From contig JAURME010000017.1 in the NCBI GenBank assembly GCA_030830865.1, forward strand, positions 1 to 55,740: a DNA stretch of 55,740 nt, in the 5' to 3' direction. The stretch comes from Candidatus Nanopelagicales bacterium (lineage in GTDB: Bacteria > Actinomycetota > Actinomycetes > S36-B12). The notes beneath the pieces are model-generated. The model worked only from the letters and a program-made list of their open reading frames with translations, made no database searches and was not told the origin of the DNA. Positions 8,642 through 17,007 of this stretch are shown piece after piece (within the stretch, counting starts at the first letter, position 1; every line of letters starts with the position of its first letter). Made by a program: the position numbers and the translations under genes.

Positions 8642-8920
8642 GTGGCTGATTCCCTCCCGATCCCTGATGAGCAGTCCCGGTGGCGCTGTGCCCACTGCGG
8701 CAATCTGACCCGATTCGATGTGACCCGGACGACGCGTGTGCGCGAGTTCTGGCACCTCGACATGGCCGGTGAGCCGACGATCGACGAGCGTGAGGTGCTC
8801 GCCGAGACCGTCGAGTCCGTCGTCTGCCGCTGGTGCGGCGCCGGCGACCGGGTCGAGATCGTGGCCCGCCCGGCCTTCGGCGGCCCGGCGGACGAGGGGC
8901 CCGGCGACGGGGGTCCGTGA
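8642..8920 (+). CDS. Small zinc-ribbon protein
   Basis: 92 residues starting at a GTG set by a leaderless promoter box. Two CxxC knuckles, Cys16/Cys19 (CAHC) and Cys62/Cys65 (CRWC), with about 42 residues between, predict a single zinc ribbon. The C-terminal tail is Gly/Pro/Asp-rich and probably disordered. In actinobacteria comparable short proteins sit beside this exonuclease gene; function is unknown. It could be nucleic-acid binding, but nothing in the sequence proves it. Confidence 0.75.
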   Translation: MADSLPIPDEQSRWRCAHCGNLTRFDVTRTTRVREFWHLDMAGEPTIDEREVLAETVESVVCRWCGAGDRVEIVARPAFGGPADEGPGDGGP

Positions 8921-8946
8921 TCGCGGCCGGTGTCACACCCCCGATC

Positions 8947-8952
8947 TAGCCT
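8947..8952 (+). promoter_or_regulatory. -10-like box of the 77-residue Cys protein (leaderless)
   Basis: TAGCCT, 6 bases before the ATG at 8959. Confidence 0.6.
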
Positions 8953-8958
8953 GCCGGC

Positions 8959-9192
8959 ATGATCATCGACTGTGGTTCGTGCACGGTCGCCGGCGCTGCC
9001 TGCGACGACTGCGTGGTGACGGTCCTGCTGGGCCCGATGCCGACCGCCGAACGCCCCCTGACGTCTGACGGGTGCTCCTCCGATATCGCTGTCGCTGTAC
9101 CGGAGATCCCCGATGAGCACGCCGCCGCCGTAGCCGTGCTCGCCGAGACCGGCCTCATCCCGCCGCTGCGCCTGGTCACCCGCGCCTCCTGA
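8959..9192 (+). CDS. Small conserved protein with a CxxC-CxxC cluster
   Basis: 77 residues. Four cysteines close to the N-terminus form two CxxC pairs six residues apart (Cys5/Cys8 and Cys15/Cys18), a spacing able to bind zinc or an iron-sulfur center. A further Cys is at 39. The C-terminal half (DEHAAAVAVLAETGLIPP) resembles a short helix as in small helix-turn modules. It is preceded by a clear leaderless promoter box, which argues that it is a real gene. I do not recognise a function. Confidence 0.65.
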   Translation: MIIDCGSCTVAGAACDDCVVTVLLGPMPTAERPLTSDGCSSDIAVAVPEIPDEHAAAVAVLAETGLIPPLRLVTRAS

Positions 9193-9360
9193 TGCGGGAA
9201 CCCGGTCGAGCCCCGGCGCGTCGCAGGGGAGATGCCCCATCCACCCTGGGATTTGTGGCGCACCGTCACCCATCTGTTACCTTCGTATGACCATCCGTGG
9301 ACGCGCTCGACCCCCTCGGGACCAGGTGTGAGGGCGGACCGAGCCCGCGAAGGAGGCGAT

Positions 9361-10440
9361 GTGAGCAGCAGCCACCAGCCGTGGTCCCGCACGGTCCTCA
9401 TGGCGCTCCTCTCCGGCCTCCTGCTCGTCACCGGCGTGGTCGTCGCCCCGGGTGCCAGCGCCGCCCCCAGCAAGCTGGAACAGGCCCGCGACCAAGTCCG
9501 CACGCTCGAGGCGAAGGCCGAGGCGGCCACCGAGCGGTACAACAGGGCTCGCAACGAGCTGCAGGCTGTCCAGGGCGCCCTGGACAGCCTCAAGGCCAAG
9601 GTGAAACGCGAGCGCGACCAGCTCACCGAGATCCTCAGCTCGGTCGACGATCTTGCCCGCAATACCTACACCAGCGGCGGCATCGACACCTCCCTTCAGA
9701 TCCTGCTCGCGGACGATCCCACGGAGTTCCTCGCCCAGGCCGCGGCGCTCGATCAGGTGGCACAGTCCCAGGCCGCGTCACTGCGGCGAACGCAGACGGC
9801 GCGGATCCGACTCGCCCAGAGCGAGGCTGCCGTCAAGGACAAGGAGGCCATCGCCAAGAAGTACCGCAATGAGATGGCCGATGCGAAGACCGAGGCGGAC
9901 GAGCGCCTCAACGAGGCTGAGGGCGTGCTCGCCGGACTTGAGGCTGCCGAACGCCGCCGGCTCGCTGCCATGGCTGAGGAGGAGCGGCTGGCATCGCTCG
10001 CTGCAGCGCGGGCCGCGCAGCAGTCGCTGAGCGGCGGGGGATCCTCCGCCGGTGGCGGGGTGCCGCCGGTCAGTGGTCGGGCCGCCGCCGCGGTGCGCTA
10101 CGCCCTGTCCCAGGTCGGGGACCGCTACGTCGCAGCCGCCGCCGGCCCGAGCGCCTTCGACTGCTCAGGTCTGACCATGGCCGCCTGGCGGCAGGCCGGG
10201 GTCTCTCTGGCGCACTACTCGTACTCCCAGTACAGCGGGACACGCCGAATCCCGCTGAGTGAGGCTCGCCCGGGTGACCTCGTCTTCTACTTCGGCAGCG
10301 GCGTCCACCACGTGGGCATGTACATCGGCAACGGCAAGATGGTGCACGCGGCCAACCCCGGAGCGGGCGTACGCATCGATGCGGTGCTGGGCCCCTGGTA
10401 CAACCGCTACTTCAGCGGTGTCGGTCGCGTCGTCGGATGA
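9361..10440 (+). CDS. Secreted NlpC/P60 peptidoglycan endopeptidase with coiled-coil N-terminus
   Basis: 359 residues from a GTG preceded by AAGGAGG. Signal peptide at about 1-35 (hydrophobic run, then GASA/AP). Residues 37-220 form long charged coiled-coil helices, as in RipA/RipC-type cell-wall hydrolases. After a Gly/Ser linker, the NlpC/P60 domain (about 238-359) holds Cys268 in AFDCSGLT and His316/His317 in HHVGMYIG, the catalytic Cys and His. Predicted to cleave D-Glu-mDAP bonds during cell separation, with the coiled coil controlling access. In the gap 9193-9360 a TTACCT box near 9279 could be its -10; I see no riboswitch there. Confidence 0.92.
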   Translation: MSSSHQPWSRTVLMALLSGLLLVTGVVVAPGASAAPSKLEQARDQVRTLEAKAEAATERYNRARNELQAVQGALDSLKAKVKRERDQLTEILSSVDDLARNTYTSGGIDTSLQILLADDPTEFLAQAAALDQVAQSQAASLRRTQTARIRLAQSEAAVKDKEAIAKKYRNEMADAKTEADERLNEAEGVLAGLEAAERRRLAAMAEEERLASLAAARAAQQSLSGGGSSAGGGVPPVSGRAAAAVRYALSQVGDRYVAAAAGPSAFDCSGLTMAAWRQAGVSLAHYSYSQYSGTRRIPLSEARPGDLVFYFGSGVHHVGMYIGNGKMVHAANPGAGVRIDAVLGPWYNRYFSGVGRVVG

Positions 10441-10444
10441 CCCG

Positions 10445-10471
10445 GTACTCCTGAGCGGGGGTCAGGAGTAC
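10445..10471. terminator. Bidirectional hairpin between nlpC/p60 and the acyl-CoA ligase
   Basis: Perfect 10-base inverted repeat (GTACTCCTGA / TCAGGAGTAC) with a 7-base GC loop between two convergent genes. The right arm includes the stop codon of the ligase gene. No T tract. Confidence 0.7.
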
Positions 10472-12255
10472 AGCCGCTCCACATCGTCCGCGAACTCCGA
10501 CATCACGACGCTCCGCTTCAACTTCAGCGACGGGGTCAACTGACCGCCCTCCTCAGTCCAGTCAACGGGGAGGATGGCGAACTTCTTGATCGCTTCCGCG
10601 TGGGACACGGCCTTGTTCGCCTCGTCGACCGCCGCCTGGATGACCGCGTTGAGGTCCGGATCGTCGACCATGTCGGCGACGGTCGCATCGCCCTTGCTGT
10701 TCTGCGCGGCCCAGGCCGGGAAGGACTCGGGGTCGATGGTCACCAGGGCCCCGATAAACGGCTTCGCGTCGCCTACCACCATGCACTGGCTCACCAGCCA
10801 GTTGGCCCGAAGTCGGTCCTCGAGCACGGCAGGGGCCACGTTCTTGCCTGCTGCGGTGACGATGAGCTCCTTCTTGCGCCCGGTGATGCGCACGTAGCCG
10901 TCATCGTCGATCTCGCCGATGTCGCCGGAGTGGAACCAGCCATCCGGTTCAAGGGCCTCGGCGGTCGCGGTCGGGTTGTTCCAGTAGCCGGCGAAGATCT
11001 GGCCTCCGCCGAGAAGGATCTCGCCGTCCTCCGCGATCTTGGCACGTGCGCCGGGCATGGGCTGGCCGACGGTCCCGATGCGGATCGCCTCGGGACGGTT
11101 CACGGTGCTGGCGGCTGAGGTCTCGGTGAGGCCGTAGCCCTCGAGGATCGTGACGTTGATGCCGCGGAAGAAGTGCCCGAGACGTGCGCCGAGGGGAGCA
11201 CCTCCCGACACTGCCCAGCGCACGTTGCCGCCCATGGCTGTGCGCAGCTTGCCGTACACGAGCTTGTCGAAGACCGCGTGCTTGATCTTCAGCATGAGAC
11301 CCGGGCCGCCGGTGTCCAGGGACTCGCTGTACTCGATCGCGACGTTCGCGGCCGTCTCGAAGATGTGACCCTTGCCGGCGGCATTGGCCTTCTGCTGCGC
11401 GGAGTTGTAGACCTTCTCGAATACGCGAGGCACGGCGAGCAGGAAGGTGGGCTGGAAGGAGGCGAGGGCGGGAAGCAGCTCCTTGATGTCAGCGGCGTGG
11501 CCCAGACGGACGCCCGCGCGGATGCAGCCAAGCTGGATCGCGCGCCCGAAGACGTGAGCGATCGGCACGAACAGCAGCGTGGACGAGCCGGGGGCCAGGA
11601 ACACCTCGGGAAGACCCCAGACCACCTGGTCCACCTCAAACATGAAGTTTCCGTGCGTGAGCATGCAGCCCTTGGGCCGCCCAGTGGTGCCGGACGTGTA
11701 GATGATCGTCGCCAGTGAGTCGGGGTTCAGCGTCGCACGTCGCGCCTCGAGTTCCTCGTCGCTGACGCCCGCCCCCTCGCGCTTGAGCTCATCCAGGGCT
11801 CCGTCGTCGAAGACCCAGGCGCGGGTGCAGGTGGGAGTCTGGTCGGCCACCTCGTCGTACGTGCGACGGTTCTTCTGGCTCTCGAGGAAGATCGCCACGG
11901 CGCCTGAGTCGCTCAGCATCCATTGGATCTGCTCAGCTGATGACGTCTCGTAGACCGGGACGCCTACGCAGCCGGCGTACCAGATCGCGAAGTCGACGAG
12001 AGTCCATTCATAGCGGGTACGGCTCATGACGCCGATGCGCTCACCGGCATCGACGCCGTTGGCGATGATGCCCTTCGCCACGGCCCGGACCTCGTCGAGG
12101 AACTCCTGCGCCGTCATGCCCACCCAGGCGTCACCTCGGGGGATCGACAGCGCGACATTGGACGGGTTCGTCGCGGCGTTCTCGACGATGGAGTCGACCA
12201 GGCTTCCGGTGGTCGGGACGGCGACGGCCTCGGGTAGCGAGAATTCAGTCCTCAT
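10462..12255 (-). CDS. Long-chain fatty-acid-CoA ligase (AMP-binding enzyme)
   Basis: Activates fatty acids through an acyl-adenylate to acyl-CoA. From the ATG at 12255 the protein is 597 residues, normal for the long-chain family. The frame continues upstream, but TACGGT lies 6 bases before this ATG and fixes the start. The phosphate-binding motif YTSGTTGRPKG is at 186-196. Other motifs: GYGLTETSA in the core, and GWFHSGDIGEIDDDGYVRITGRKKE in two adjoining blocks holding the adenylation aspartate and hinge. The last Lys-rich block (PSLKLKR) is present. Likely role: lipid uptake or membrane lipid synthesis. Confidence 0.93.
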   Translation of the reverse strand: MRTEFSLPEAVAVPTTGSLVDSIVENAATNPSNVALSIPRGDAWVGMTAQEFLDEVRAVAKGIIANGVDAGERIGVMSRTRYEWTLVDFAIWYAGCVGVPVYETSSAEQIQWMLSDSGAVAIFLESQKNRRTYDEVADQTPTCTRAWVFDDGALDELKREGAGVSDEELEARRATLNPDSLATIIYTSGTTGRPKGCMLTHGNFMFEVDQVVWGLPEVFLAPGSSTLLFVPIAHVFGRAIQLGCIRAGVRLGHAADIKELLPALASFQPTFLLAVPRVFEKVYNSAQQKANAAGKGHIFETAANVAIEYSESLDTGGPGLMLKIKHAVFDKLVYGKLRTAMGGNVRWAVSGGAPLGARLGHFFRGINVTILEGYGLTETSAASTVNRPEAIRIGTVGQPMPGARAKIAEDGEILLGGGQIFAGYWNNPTATAEALEPDGWFHSGDIGEIDDDGYVRITGRKKELIVTAAGKNVAPAVLEDRLRANWLVSQCMVVGDAKPFIGALVTIDPESFPAWAAQNSKGDATVADMVDDPDLNAVIQAAVDEANKAVSHAEAIKKFAILPVDWTEEGGQLTPSLKLKRSVVMSEFADDVERLYS

Positions 12256-12261
12256 ATCCCC

Positions 12262-12267
12262 ACCGTA
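12262..12267 (-). promoter_or_regulatory. -10-like box of the acyl-CoA ligase (leaderless)
   Basis: Minus-strand TACGGT, 6 bases before the ATG at 12255. Confidence 0.6.
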
Positions 12268-12316
12268 GATCAGGGTGAGCGGGTTGGCAGCCGGAATCCC
12301 ATGGCATTCTGGCCGG

Positions 12317-12736
12317 ATGGCAAGCGTGACGATCGTTGACGAGGTTGTCGTCGTGGTCCCCCGTGAGGCCCTCCTGCACCTGCTGGTCGACCGGACTCGG
12401 TGGGCGCTCTGGTGGCCGGGAAGCGAGGCGATCCTCGTGGGGGAGGCCACGGGCGAGCGTCTGGCGTGGACCCTGACAGGAGCTCTCGTGGGGTTCACGT
12501 CTGTCACCGTGTCGACCCACGCCGACGGGGTCCTGGTGCAGTACGCCCTCGATGCCGATCCGGCCGAGCCCGGTTCGCGATCCCGTCCGCGCCCGCTCGG
12601 CCAATCACCGCATGGCCGGCGTGAGGCCCGGGAACTGCGGCAGCGGCACCAGATGGCCTGGCGGCGCACCGTGTGGTCGCTGGCGGCGGAGTATGACGAG
12701 GTCATGCGGTCGCGGGGCCCGGGGTCGGGGTCCTGA
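12317..12736 (+). CDS. Small protein, possible SRPBCC (START-like) fold
   Basis: 139 residues. The N-terminus (VTIVDEVVVVVPREALLHLL, then WALWWPG) resembles the first strand, helix and second strand of SRPBCC ligand-binding proteins, as does its pairing with a second SRPBCC gene at 13562. The C-terminal third is Arg-rich with WRRTVWSLAAEYD, a plausible terminal helix. The start at 12317 has CATTCT 6 bases upstream, a weak leaderless signal. It is 3 bases before the phosphoesterase gene and probably co-transcribed. Ligand unknown; the family call is tentative. Confidence 0.6.
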   Translation: MASVTIVDEVVVVVPREALLHLLVDRTRWALWWPGSEAILVGEATGERLAWTLTGALVGFTSVTVSTHADGVLVQYALDADPAEPGSRSRPRPLGQSPHGRREARELRQRHQMAWRRTVWSLAAEYDEVMRSRGPGSGS

Positions 12737-12739
12737 CGC

Positions 12740-13522
12740 ATGCGCGTCCACGTCGTCAGCGATGTCCACGGTGCGGCGCCCGAGCTGAGCCGCGCGGCCG
12801 AGGGCGCTGACGTCTTCGTCTGCCTGGGAGACCTGATCTGCTTCCTGGACTACCACGACCCCAGCCGCGGGATCTTCGCCGACCTCTTCGGCTCAGAGCA
12901 TGCTGCCCAGTACATCGCCCTGCGCACCGCGAACCGGTTCGCCGAGGCCCGCGAGCTGTCGGCCCGGGCCTGGGCCGACCTCGGCGTGGACGGGCAGGAG
13001 GGTCGCTGGGGGGTGATGCAGGCCATGGTGCGCTCGCAGTACGAGGAGCTGTTCGACGCCATGCCGCGGCCAGCCCTGCTGACGTACGGAAACGTCGATC
13101 TTCCCGATCTCTGGCCGGACTTCCTCGCCGACGACCACCGCGTCCTCGATGGCGAGGTGGTAGAGGTGGGTGGACTTCGGTGGGGTTTCGTCGGCGGCGG
13201 ATTGCAGAGTCCCATGCGGACGCCCTTCGAGGTCTCGCCGGAGGTCTACGCGGCGAAGGTCGCTGCGCTCGGTCCCGTCGATGTGCTGTTCACGCACATC
13301 CCGCCCTCGCTGCCGGAACTCACCTACGACGTGGAGGCCCGACGCTTCGAGATCGGCAGTCAGGTGCTCCTCGACTACGTGCATGAGCACCAGCCGCGCT
13401 ACCACCTGTTCGGGCACATCCATCAGCCGCTCGTGGCCCGGACTCGAATCGGACGCACGGAGTGCCTGAACGTCGGTCACTTCCAGGGCCGGGGTCGGCC
13501 GTTCGTCCTGGACCTGACGTGA
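12740..13522 (+). CDS. Calcineurin-like metallophosphoesterase
   Basis: 260 residues with the full metal-site series: DVHG (Asp8, His10), GDLICF (Asp near 32), GNVDLPD (the GNxD block), FTHIPPS, and GHIHQP near the C-terminus. These ligate two metals for phosphomonoester or diester hydrolysis. An insertion (about 45-105) between the second and third motifs is large for the family. Substrate unknown. It follows the 12317 gene by 3 bases; a new leaderless promoter starts the next gene. Confidence 0.85.
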   Translation: MRVHVVSDVHGAAPELSRAAEGADVFVCLGDLICFLDYHDPSRGIFADLFGSEHAAQYIALRTANRFAEARELSARAWADLGVDGQEGRWGVMQAMVRSQYEELFDAMPRPALLTYGNVDLPDLWPDFLADDHRVLDGEVVEVGGLRWGFVGGGLQSPMRTPFEVSPEVYAAKVAALGPVDVLFTHIPPSLPELTYDVEARRFEIGSQVLLDYVHEHQPRYHLFGHIHQPLVARTRIGRTECLNVGHFQGRGRPFVLDLT

Positions 13523-13548
13523 GGCATCCCGCCGAACACCGGAGCGGG

Positions 13549-13554
13549 TACCCT
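13549..13554 (+). promoter_or_regulatory. -10-like box of the 13562 gene (leaderless)
   Basis: TACCCT, 7 bases before the ATG at 13562. Confidence 0.6.
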
Positions 13555-13561
13555 GCGAGCC

Positions 13562-14008
13562 ATGGCCGATCAGACCGAGTCCAGCATCGTCATCGACGCA
13601 TCCCCCGCCGCGGTGATGGGGGTCATCGCCGACCTTCCCGCGTATCCGGACTGGAGCGACGGCATCACGCAGGTCACGGTGCTGGCCGTCTACGAGGACG
13701 ACAACCGGCCGGCCGACGCGCGATTCGTGCTGGACTCCGGCGCCATCAAGGACACGTACGAGCTCGAGTACGACTGGGACGACGACCGTTCGGTCTCCTG
13801 GACCCTGACCAAGGGCGACATGCTCACGGCAATGGACGGGGCGTACGACCTCAAGGACAACGGCGACGGCACGACGACCGTGCACTACCGACTCTCCGTC
13901 GACGTCAAGATCCCCATGATCGGCATGATCAAGCGCAAGGCCGAGCGGGTCATCGTCGACACCGCACTCAAGGGCCTGAAGAAGCGGGTCGAGTCCGGCG
14001 CGTCCTGA
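13562..14008 (+). CDS. SRPBCC-family (polyketide cyclase/dehydrase-like) protein
   Basis: 148 residues matching the SRPBCC pattern: SIVIDASPAAVMGVIADLPAYPDW (in two neighbouring stretches), a WTLTKGD strand, and a C-terminal amphipathic helix ending KGLKKRVES. These proteins form a helix-grip cavity for hydrophobic ligands. No catalytic residues can be named. A 9-base hairpin follows the stop at once, so this gene is likely a single-gene unit with its own leaderless promoter. Confidence 0.85.
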   Translation: MADQTESSIVIDASPAAVMGVIADLPAYPDWSDGITQVTVLAVYEDDNRPADARFVLDSGAIKDTYELEYDWDDDRSVSWTLTKGDMLTAMDGAYDLKDNGDGTTTVHYRLSVDVKIPMIGMIKRKAERVIVDTALKGLKKRVESGAS

Positions 14009-14011
14009 CCC

Positions 14012-14038
14012 CCATGATCAGGGTTCGCATGATCATGG
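14012..14038 (+). terminator. Hairpin after the SRPBCC gene
   Basis: Inverted repeat CCATGATCA / TGATCATGG with a 9-base loop, 3 bases after the stop. The right arm includes the 10-base palindrome CATGATCATG. AT-richer than its surroundings; no T tract. Confidence 0.5.
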
Positions 14039-14102
14039 TCCGCGAGAGCGCGATGGAGCCGCGTGCTCGCGTCACCGGCGCCGACATCGTCGGAGGCGTG
14101 TC

Positions 14103-15155
14103 GTGAGCCGGATCGTCATCATGGCCGGCGTCGGGGGTGCCGGGACCACGTCCCTCGTCGATGCCACGGTCCGTGATGCCCGATCGACGGGCGCCTCGGT
14201 GCGCTCGATCGACGCCGCCGAGCCCCAACGGTCGTTGGCCCTCGACCTGAGCGCTCTCGTCTCAGCCACCATCGGGTCGATGGCCGTGTCCTCGGGCGCG
14301 GATCGCCTTGCGCCGGAGGCCTGGGCATCACTCCCGGGAGTGCGCATCCTTGCTGTCCTCGACGAGATGCGACGAGCGTGCCTCGAGGAGGACGTCGTCG
14401 TGGTCGACGCCGGTTCCCTCGTCACCCTGCGCGAACTCCTGGAGCTGCCGCACGTGCTCCTGAGGCTGCTCGACGCCAGCCTCACTCCGCGCTCCGCGAT
14501 GGCGAGACCCGACTCCGGCGCGCTGTTCGACTCCCTCTCGGAGGCGCGGTTGCAGGTGCTCCACCTGCAGTCCGTGCTGACGTCGGACTCGACATCGGTG
14601 CGCCTGGTGGGCCGGGCCGAGGCCGATGGCATCGACCCCGTCGTCGCCGCAGCGGGGACTGCGAGCCTGCTCGGGCTGACCGTCGACGGCGTCATCCTGG
14701 CGCGCTTCCCGCGACGAAGGGACGGGGCCTCCGACCGGGTGCGCAAGCAGGCCCGCCGTGTTGAGGCGGTCCTGCAGGCGGCGCTGCTGCACGTTCCGGT
14801 GTGGCGGTCGTCCGACCGACCGCGATCGGCGCCGAAGGGCCGCGCAGTCCTGGATGTGCTGGCTCCGGCCAATGCGGTCGCTCCGCTCGGAGAGCCGGTC
14901 GCCGCGGGCGACGGCTACCGGTGGGACCTGCGGATGCCCGGCGAGGTGGCGCAGCGGGTCCGTGCGGGAACCCAGGGAGGAGCCCTCGTGCTGGAGTGCC
15001 GGGGCGTGCATCGCTGGCTCGAGCTTCCCGCGGTGCTCAAGCGGTGCGTCGCCGTCGACGGAGAGCGCACGGAGGGGGGCCTGTCCCTTCGATGGGTCCC
15101 GGATGCCGACGTCTGGCCGCGAGCCGACCGGGAGGAGCGTGGTGTGGATGACTGA
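14103..15155 (+). CDS. ArsA/Get3-like ATPase homolog with degenerate P-loop
   Basis: 350 residues from a GTG. The N-terminus has the layout of ArsA/Get3 ATPases, but where these have GKGGVGKTT this protein has GVGGAGTTS (about 9-17): the signature and Walker lysines are both absent. VVVVDAGSLVTLRELLELP occupies the place of the switch II region (normally DTAPTGH). A C-terminal segment (WDLRMPGE, then a short beta run) resembles the small domain found in these actinobacterial proteins. Probably unable to hydrolyse ATP normally. It overlaps the next gene by 8 bases. Confidence 0.65.
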   Translation: MSRIVIMAGVGGAGTTSLVDATVRDARSTGASVRSIDAAEPQRSLALDLSALVSATIGSMAVSSGADRLAPEAWASLPGVRILAVLDEMRRACLEEDVVVVDAGSLVTLRELLELPHVLLRLLDASLTPRSAMARPDSGALFDSLSEARLQVLHLQSVLTSDSTSVRLVGRAEADGIDPVVAAAGTASLLGLTVDGVILARFPRRRDGASDRVRKQARRVEAVLQAALLHVPVWRSSDRPRSAPKGRAVLDVLAPANAVAPLGEPVAAGDGYRWDLRMPGEVAQRVRAGTQGGALVLECRGVHRWLELPAVLKRCVAVDGERTEGGLSLRWVPDADVWPRADREERGVDD

Positions 15156-15516
15156 TCACGACGGTGCAGCACCGCGGTCTCCGGACGAGCCGTGGTGGTA
15201 TTCCGGCCCCCCCCATGGCGCCGAGCCACCTCCCGCCGAAAGTCAGGGCAGTCAGGAGCCTGGCGCGATCGACTGGATGGGGATGCTCGCCGGTGCGGCA
15301 CGCATGGTGGACTGGGCTCGTGGTGCGGTCCTGGATCCGCACAGTGAGCATGCCGATCCGACGGAGCATGCGGACTGCATGATCTGCCGCACCCTGGTCG
15401 TCGTCGGTGATCAGGTCGGCATGACCCCCGGCGCTGATGGTCCACCCAGTGCCCCGCCATCCGCGGAGGCACCCGAGCCCGACCCCATCCGGTGGATCCC
15501 CCTGCACGACCGATAG
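15148..15516 (+). CDS. Conserved hypothetical protein, acidic/Pro-rich with CxxC
   Basis: 122 residues starting at the ATG at 15148, with GGAGGAG about 10 bases before it. Low-complexity Pro/Gly/Glu segments flank one ordered region (about 40-92) with DWMGMLAGAARMVDWAR and an HADCMICRTL motif (one CxxC). The C-terminus ends IRWIPLHDR, a conserved type of tail in short actinobacterial proteins. Coupled to the ArsA-like gene by overlap, so the two may work together. No function recognised. Confidence 0.6.
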   Translation: MTDHDGAAPRSPDEPWWYSGPPHGAEPPPAESQGSQEPGAIDWMGMLAGAARMVDWARGAVLDPHSEHADPTEHADCMICRTLVVVGDQVGMTPGADGPPSAPPSAEAPEPDPIRWIPLHDR

Positions 15517-15533
15517 CGGTCAACGCTGGGCGT

Positions 15534-15539
15534 TAGGCT
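15534..15539 (+). promoter_or_regulatory. -10-like box of the ROK glucokinase (leaderless)
   Basis: TAGGCT, 7 bases before the ATG at 15547. Confidence 0.6.
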
Positions 15540-15546
15540 CCCGCAC

Positions 15547-16542
15547 ATGTCCGAGAAGGCGCCCCCTCCGCTGCCCGGCACGGCCGGGAGTGCCGGCGGT
15601 CTCGCCGTCGGCGTCGACATCGGCGGCACGAAGATCCTCGCGGGAACCGTTACCCCTGAGGGCGAGATCATCGCGACGGCCCGTCGTCCCACCCCCCGTC
15701 ACGACGCCGACGATGTGCTGGCCACCGTGGCCGAGGCCGTCCGTGAACTCGTCGAGAGCGCCGACGCCCCGATCGCCAGCGTCGGTGTGGGCGTGGCGGG
15801 TCTGGTCGACCGTGACCGATCCCGCGTCTACTTCGCCCCGAACCTGCGATGGGCGCAGGTCCCTGTCCGGACGCTGCTCGAGGCCTCGACCGGGCTGCCG
15901 GTCGTCGTCGAGAACGATGGCAACGTGGCCGCCTGGGGTGAGTACCGGTTCGGTGCCGGGCACGAGGTGTCCGACATGGTCCTCGTGACCGTCGGCACGG
16001 GCATCGGTGGCGGCATCGTCATCGATGGGTCCCTCTTCCGCGGATCGCACGGAGCCGCCGGGGAGATCGGGCACCTCAATGCCGTGCCGGACGGGCGGCC
16101 CTGCGGATGCGGGCGCAACGGCTGCTGGGAGCAGTACGCCAGCGGCAATGCCCTGGTGCGTGAGGCTCGGGCCCTGGCTGCCGACCGCCGCTCCGAGGCG
16201 GGGCTGCTCCTCTCCCTCGGCGACGGTACTCCCGAGGGCGTGCAGGGCCAGCAGGTCACCGAGGCCGCCCGCGCAGGTGATCCGATCGCGATCGAGGCGT
16301 TCGCCATCGTCGGCACCTGGCTGGGTCGCGGACTGGCGGATCTCGCCGCCGTCCTCGACCCCGAGATGTTCGTCATCGGCGGCGGCGTCTCCGAATCCGG
16401 CGACCTGCTCCTTGCTAGTGCTCGCCAGACCCTGGCGGACAAGCTCATCGGCCAGCAGAACCGCCCGGCCCCGGTCGTGCGGTCCGCCGGGCTCACCAAC
16501 CGCGCCGGCATCGTGGGTGCCGCGGACCTCTCGCGCCACTAG
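15547..16542 (+). CDS. glk: ROK-family glucokinase
   Basis: Phosphorylates glucose to glucose 6-phosphate. 331 residues. The phosphate-1 motif DIGGTK is at 24-29. ENDGNVAAWGE carries the catalytic Asp. The ROK zinc cluster CGCGRNGCWEQYASG holds Cys186, Cys188 and Cys193, preceded by the EIGH glutamate and histidine. No N-terminal DNA-binding domain is present, so it is a kinase and not a repressor of the NagC type. Together with glpK and the phosphofructokinase nearby it feeds upper glycolysis. Confidence 0.93.
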   Translation: MSEKAPPPLPGTAGSAGGLAVGVDIGGTKILAGTVTPEGEIIATARRPTPRHDADDVLATVAEAVRELVESADAPIASVGVGVAGLVDRDRSRVYFAPNLRWAQVPVRTLLEASTGLPVVVENDGNVAAWGEYRFGAGHEVSDMVLVTVGTGIGGGIVIDGSLFRGSHGAAGEIGHLNAVPDGRPCGCGRNGCWEQYASGNALVREARALAADRRSEAGLLLSLGDGTPEGVQGQQVTEAARAGDPIAIEAFAIVGTWLGRGLADLAAVLDPEMFVIGGGVSESGDLLLASARQTLADKLIGQQNRPAPVVRSAGLTNRAGIVGAADLSRH

Positions 16543-16559
16543 GCGCCCGGAGGACGCGC

Positions 16560-16997
16560 TCACACGACCGCGCCGTTGCCCCCCTCGTCGTCGCGCTCGT
16601 CCTTCATCCGCGCGATGAGAGCCGCGAAGCCGGCCACCGTTGCCGCGATGCCGAGTCCGGCGAGCCAGGTCTCCCAGTTCAGCACGCTCACGGCGATGAT
16701 GAGCGCCGGTCCGCCGATGACTGCCGACCACGCGAAGCGGGCGACAGTGTCCGCGGGCCGGGGGAGCGGTGGTGGATGCGGGGGGACGTAGCCCTCGGCG
16801 TCGTCGTCCAGCTCGAGCTCCTCAGGTTCGGCGAGCGGATCGGGGTGGTCGCCGGTGGTCGAGAGGGGCGGAAGCGATCGCTCGCGTGGGAACTGCTCGC
16901 CGAGGTCGATCTGACCGCTGAGGTCGGCGACGATCGCATCCCACGCCTGCTGCTCGTGCTCGGGCAGGTCGTCGTGACGGGGCTCGGGAGTGGACAT
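16560..16997 (-). CDS. Two-helix membrane protein with acidic cytoplasmic N-terminus
   Basis: 145 residues. Residues 1-85 are hydrophilic and acidic (EEPELDDDAEG-like and PPHPPPLPRP stretches). Two membrane helices follow (about 88-108 and 112-131), then a charged tail. It is convergent with glk (17 bases apart) and 10 bases downstream of the esterase gene on the same strand, so it is probably the second gene of that unit. No domain recognised; actinobacterial genomes carry many such proteins. Confidence 0.7.
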   Translation of the reverse strand: MSTPEPRHDDLPEHEQQAWDAIVADLSGQIDLGEQFPRERSLPPLSTTGDHPDPLAEPEELELDDDAEGYVPPHPPPLPRPADTVARFAWSAVIGGPALIIAVSVLNWETWLAGLGIAATVAGFAALIARMKDERDDEGGNGAVV

Positions 16998-17007
16998 CGG
17001 CCAGGCA

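Noticed and set aside
9193..9360. Possible c-di-AMP riboswitch before the NlpC/P60 gene
   Set aside because: Such switches do occur before cell-wall hydrolases, but the leader after the likely promoter is only about 70 bases and shows no conserved ydaO blocks.
12256..12741. Extension of the acyl-CoA ligase to 759 residues
   Set aside because: The upstream part lies antisense to the 12317 gene, and the leaderless box places the start at 12255.
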